7,519 bases of DNA from Ignavibacteria bacterium (GTDB lineage: Bacteria > Bacteroidota > Ignavibacteria > Ignavibacteriales > Melioribacteraceae). The stretch covers positions 1 to 7,519 of the forward strand of contig DAIEQP010000212.1 of assembly GCA_027347805.1 (NCBI GenBank), given 5' to 3'. The notes below the pieces were generated by a model. The model was not told the DNA's origin, made no database searches, and saw only the letters and a list, made by a program, of their open reading frames with translations. Positions 5,301 to 7,519 of the stretch are shown one piece after another (within the stretch, counting starts at the first letter, position 1; each line of letters begins with the position of its first letter). The translations under genes were made by a program, and so were the position numbers.

Positions 5301-6878
5301 ATGAAGGAAAAGAAATTAAAAATAATAATCGGATTGATGACCTTAGCTGTTTTAGGTCTTGTAGTGGTTCAGGTTTATTGGTTGGTCAATTTAATCAAAG
5401 TCGAATCAGAAAAATTTGATCACACAGTAATGAATTCTATGGCACGTGTGGCAAATAAACTTGAAAAAGAGGAAGCCGCTAAAACTGTTTTAAAAAAAAT
5501 CACACTAAAGGAAACCAAGGAGCCGGGCATAAAAAAACGAATAACCGTTTCTTCCGGCAACTTTAATTTTTTTGTGAAAGACAGTCTTGCCGGAACTCAT
5601 TTCGTTCACATGATAAATGATGATGAAGATTTAAAGTGGGAATACAAAGTAGATACAAGCAGCAGGAAAAATACAACCCATGTTAGAGTGTTTAGAATGC
5701 CCGGCGCCCCTCCGCCAGATAGACTGCATGCACCAGGAATTTTTATTCAGGAAAAAATTGATACGATTGTGCGAAGCAAAAAAAAGTTGGTTCAGAATGT
5801 TGTAACTGAAATGATGGAATATAAATCTCATCTGCCGATTGAAAAAAGAATTAAAAATGAATCACTCAACAAACTTCTTACAGATGAATTTGCAAACAGA
5901 GGAATTGATGGAGATTTTTTCTTCGCAGTAAGGAAACTTGAAAAAGATAGTCTTACTCTTGTCAAATCCGGAAGTGATGTAAAAGAATTAAAGAAGTCCG
6001 ACTACCGAACTCTTTTATTTCCGGAAGAAATTTTCGCTTCACCCAATGAGCTTGTTGTATACTTTCCTAATAAAAACAGATACATCCTTGGTTCATTAAT
6101 AGGCATGTTGAGTTTATCGATAATTTTTATTTTTACAATTGTTGGCGTGTTTTATAAAACCGTTCAAATGTTTATTCGCCAGAAAAAAATTACTGAAGTA
6201 AAAAATGATCTGATCAATAATATCACACACGAATTTAAGACACCGATTGCCACAATATCACTTGCATGCGAAGCATTAAACGAACCGTTGCTTTCTTCGG
6301 AAAGACAGTCTGTTTCCCGTTATTCTAAAATAATAAAGGAAGAAAATGACAGGCTTCAATTAATGGTTGATACCTTGCTAAACACTGCCGCAATGGAACG
6401 GGATGAATTGAAAATTCGTAATGATAAAGTTAATCTCACTCTAATAATTTCATCCGCCATTAATAAATTTGAGGAGGTGCTGAAGCAAAAAGAGGGGTCA
6501 ATTCTTTTCGAAAAAGAAAATGAAGATTATTTTATTACCGGGGATAAATTTCATCTGATGAATGTTTTTTGCAATCTGATCGATAATGCTGTTAAGTACA
6601 ATACTGACAAACCGGAAATTAAAATTTCAATGTCTTCAACATCAGATCAAGCGACAATTTCAATCACAGATAACGGGATTGGAATTCCCGCTGAAAGTCT
6701 GGATAAAATATTTGAAACCTTCTACCGCGTACAAAGCGGTAATATCCAGAATTTCCGGGGTAATGGAATAGGATTAAGTTATTCCAAAAAAATAATTGAG
6801 CTTCACAAAGGAACAATTTCTGTATCGAGTAAAACTGGAAGCGGTTCAACTTTTATTATTACTCTGCCGCTCGAATGA
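5301..6878 (+). CDS. Membrane sensor histidine kinase of a two-component system
   Basis: This kinase senses an envelope signal, autophosphorylates on His and passes the phosphate to the regulator encoded next to it. Order: membrane helix 1 (about 8-32), periplasmic sensor region (33-261), membrane helix 2 (262-286), HisKA with H-box NITHEFKTP (His310), then the ATPase domain with N-box NLIDNAVKY (Asn429), G1 DNGIGIP (457-463), F-box FETFYRV (471-477) and G2 GNGIGLS (487-493). All catalytic motifs are intact. The sensor end, with LFPEE near 239-243 and VVYFPNKNRYIL before helix 2, is a pattern I associate with Bacteroidota kinases; a Pro-rich stretch (PGAPPP, 134-139) lies in its middle. The start is fixed by an in-frame TAA at 5289-5291, and no real SD precedes the ATG. 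The stop overlaps the regulator start by 4 nt, so the pair is translationally coupled. The ligand is unknown; the divergent metal-binding-like secreted protein hints at metal or envelope stress. Confidence 0.96.
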   Translation: MKEKKLKIIIGLMTLAVLGLVVVQVYWLVNLIKVESEKFDHTVMNSMARVANKLEKEEAAKTVLKKITLKETKEPGIKKRITVSSGNFNFFVKDSLAGTHFVHMINDDEDLKWEYKVDTSSRKNTTHVRVFRMPGAPPPDRLHAPGIFIQEKIDTIVRSKKKLVQNVVTEMMEYKSHLPIEKRIKNESLNKLLTDEFANRGIDGDFFFAVRKLEKDSLTLVKSGSDVKELKKSDYRTLLFPEEIFASPNELVVYFPNKNRYILGSLIGMLSLSIIFIFTIVGVFYKTVQMFIRQKKITEVKNDLINNITHEFKTPIATISLACEALNEPLLSSERQSVSRYSKIIKEENDRLQLMVDTLLNTAAMERDELKIRNDKVNLTLIISSAINKFEEVLKQKEGSILFEKENEDYFITGDKFHLMNVFCNLIDNAVKYNTDKPEIKISMSSTSDQATISITDNGIGIPAESLDKIFETFYRVQSGNIQNFRGNGIGLSYSKKIIELHKGTISVSSKTGSGSTFIITLPLE

Positions 6879-7519
6879 AAAAGACTAATTCCATATTGCT
6901 TGTAGAAGATGATAAAAACCTTTCCACACTTCTGAAAGAATTTCTTGAAGTGAAAGGGTTTTCAGTTATCCAGGCTTTCAACGGCGTTGAAGCATTAAAT
7001 ATCGTCAATAAAGAAAACTTCTCAATAATCATTATTGATGTAATGATGCCAAAAATGGATGGATTTTCATTTGCGAAAAAAATTGTATCAATGGAAATTC
7101 AAACACCTTTCCTTTTTCTTACAGCTAAAGCAATGATGAATGATAAAATTGACGGATTAAAAATCGGTGCCGATGATTACATAACAAAACCTTTCAGTAT
7201 AGAAGAATTGATATTGCGTATCAACGTAATTCTAAGGCGCAACTTATCCGGCAATTCAAATGAATCTATTTTTTCAATCGGGCTTTATAAATTTAATTAT
7301 GATGAACGAAGTCTTATAATAAATGAAACCATACAAAAACTAACTTCAAAAGAAGCAGAGCTGTTGAAACTCCTATGCATTAATATGAACTCAATAGTTG
7401 AAAGAAGTATTGCTCTCAATAATATTTGGAAAGATGATACTTACTTCAATTCACGAAGCATGGATGTTTATATCACTAAATTGAGAGGCTACTTGAAGAG
7501 CGATCCGGCAATTGAAATT
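6875..7519 (+). CDS. OmpR/PhoB-family response regulator, 3' end cut by window edge
   Basis: A frame from the ATG at 6875 stays open for 215 codons to the last base of the window, with no stop, so the gene is partial. The receiver domain (about 5-120) has the acidic pair Glu11-Asp12-Asp13, phospho-acceptor Asp55 (IIDVMMP), Thr83 and Lys105 (TKPF), all as in active receivers. The winged-helix DNA-binding domain begins near 133; LTSKEAELLKLL (156-167) and SMDVYITKLRGYLKSDP (195-211) match the OmpR/PhoB fold, including the recognition helix. Usual family length is about 230 aa, so only about 15-20 residues are missing. The ATGA overlap with the kinase stop (6875-6878) marks an operon. It is the best candidate to bind the four GTTAA repeats upstream of the kinase, and so to regulate itself and the divergent secreted protein. 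Confidence 0.96.
   Translation, partial: MKKTNSILLVEDDKNLSTLLKEFLEVKGFSVIQAFNGVEALNIVNKENFSIIIIDVMMPKMDGFSFAKKIVSMEIQTPFLFLTAKAMMNDKIDGLKIGADDYITKPFSIEELILRINVILRRNLSGNSNESIFSIGLYKFNYDERSLIINETIQKLTSKEAELLKLLCINMNSIVERSIALNNIWKDDTYFNSRSMDVYITKLRGYLKSDPAIEI

Noticed and set aside
5607..5630. Similarity between the kinase sensor (VHMINDDED, 102-110) and the secreted protein (FHITDDVDD, 97-105)
   Set aside because: The match is about nine residues, acidic and low in complexity. It is too short to claim homology or mimicry.

Overview
The window is an AT-rich stretch of bacterial chromosome that looks like a member of the Bacteroidota / Ignavibacteriota-Chlorobiota group. This rests on three things: the sensor kinase has the family layout common in that group, two promoter-like TAnnTTTG boxes are present, and the respiratory genes are of the kind found in Ignavibacteria-like anaerobic or facultative lineages. 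Unlike many Bacteroidota, several genes have clear Shine-Dalgarno sites (GGAGG, AGGAAGG), which leans toward Ignavibacteria/Chlorobi. The assignment is an inference, not a sequence match.

Left part (1-4207, all minus strand, transcribed right to left): a tightly packed four-gene cluster with gaps of 22, 2 and 10 bp. In order of transcription it encodes a many-spanning DUF2339-like membrane protein (554 aa), a Rieske iron-sulfur protein with a twin-arginine leader (143 aa), a b6-type cytochrome b with the subunit IV part fused on (360 aa), and an exported cytochrome c with nine CxxCH haem sites, cut off by the window edge. Together these look like a quinol-oxidising Rieske/cytochrome b complex. 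No cytochrome c1 or f gene is visible, and the multihaem cytochrome sits where the electron acceptor would be expected.

Middle (4208-5300): the leader region of the respiratory operon holds a possible dyad operator. An intrinsic terminator (4375-4405) closes the next gene, also on the minus strand. That gene encodes a 250-aa secreted, highly charged protein with a Cys/Met/His-rich patch that looks metal-binding. Upstream of it is a 133-bp divergent intergenic region carrying four GTTAA direct repeats at 10-11 bp spacing, flanked by candidate promoters in both directions.

Right part (5301-7519, plus strand): a two-component system, with a membrane sensor histidine kinase (525 aa) and an OmpR-type response regulator that overlaps it by 4 bp (ATGA) and runs off the window. 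The layout (exported protein divergent from a kinase/regulator pair, with a tandem operator between) resembles the logic of cpxP-cpxRA. It suggests an envelope or metal stress circuit in which the regulator controls both its own operon and the secreted protein. The ligand is not known.
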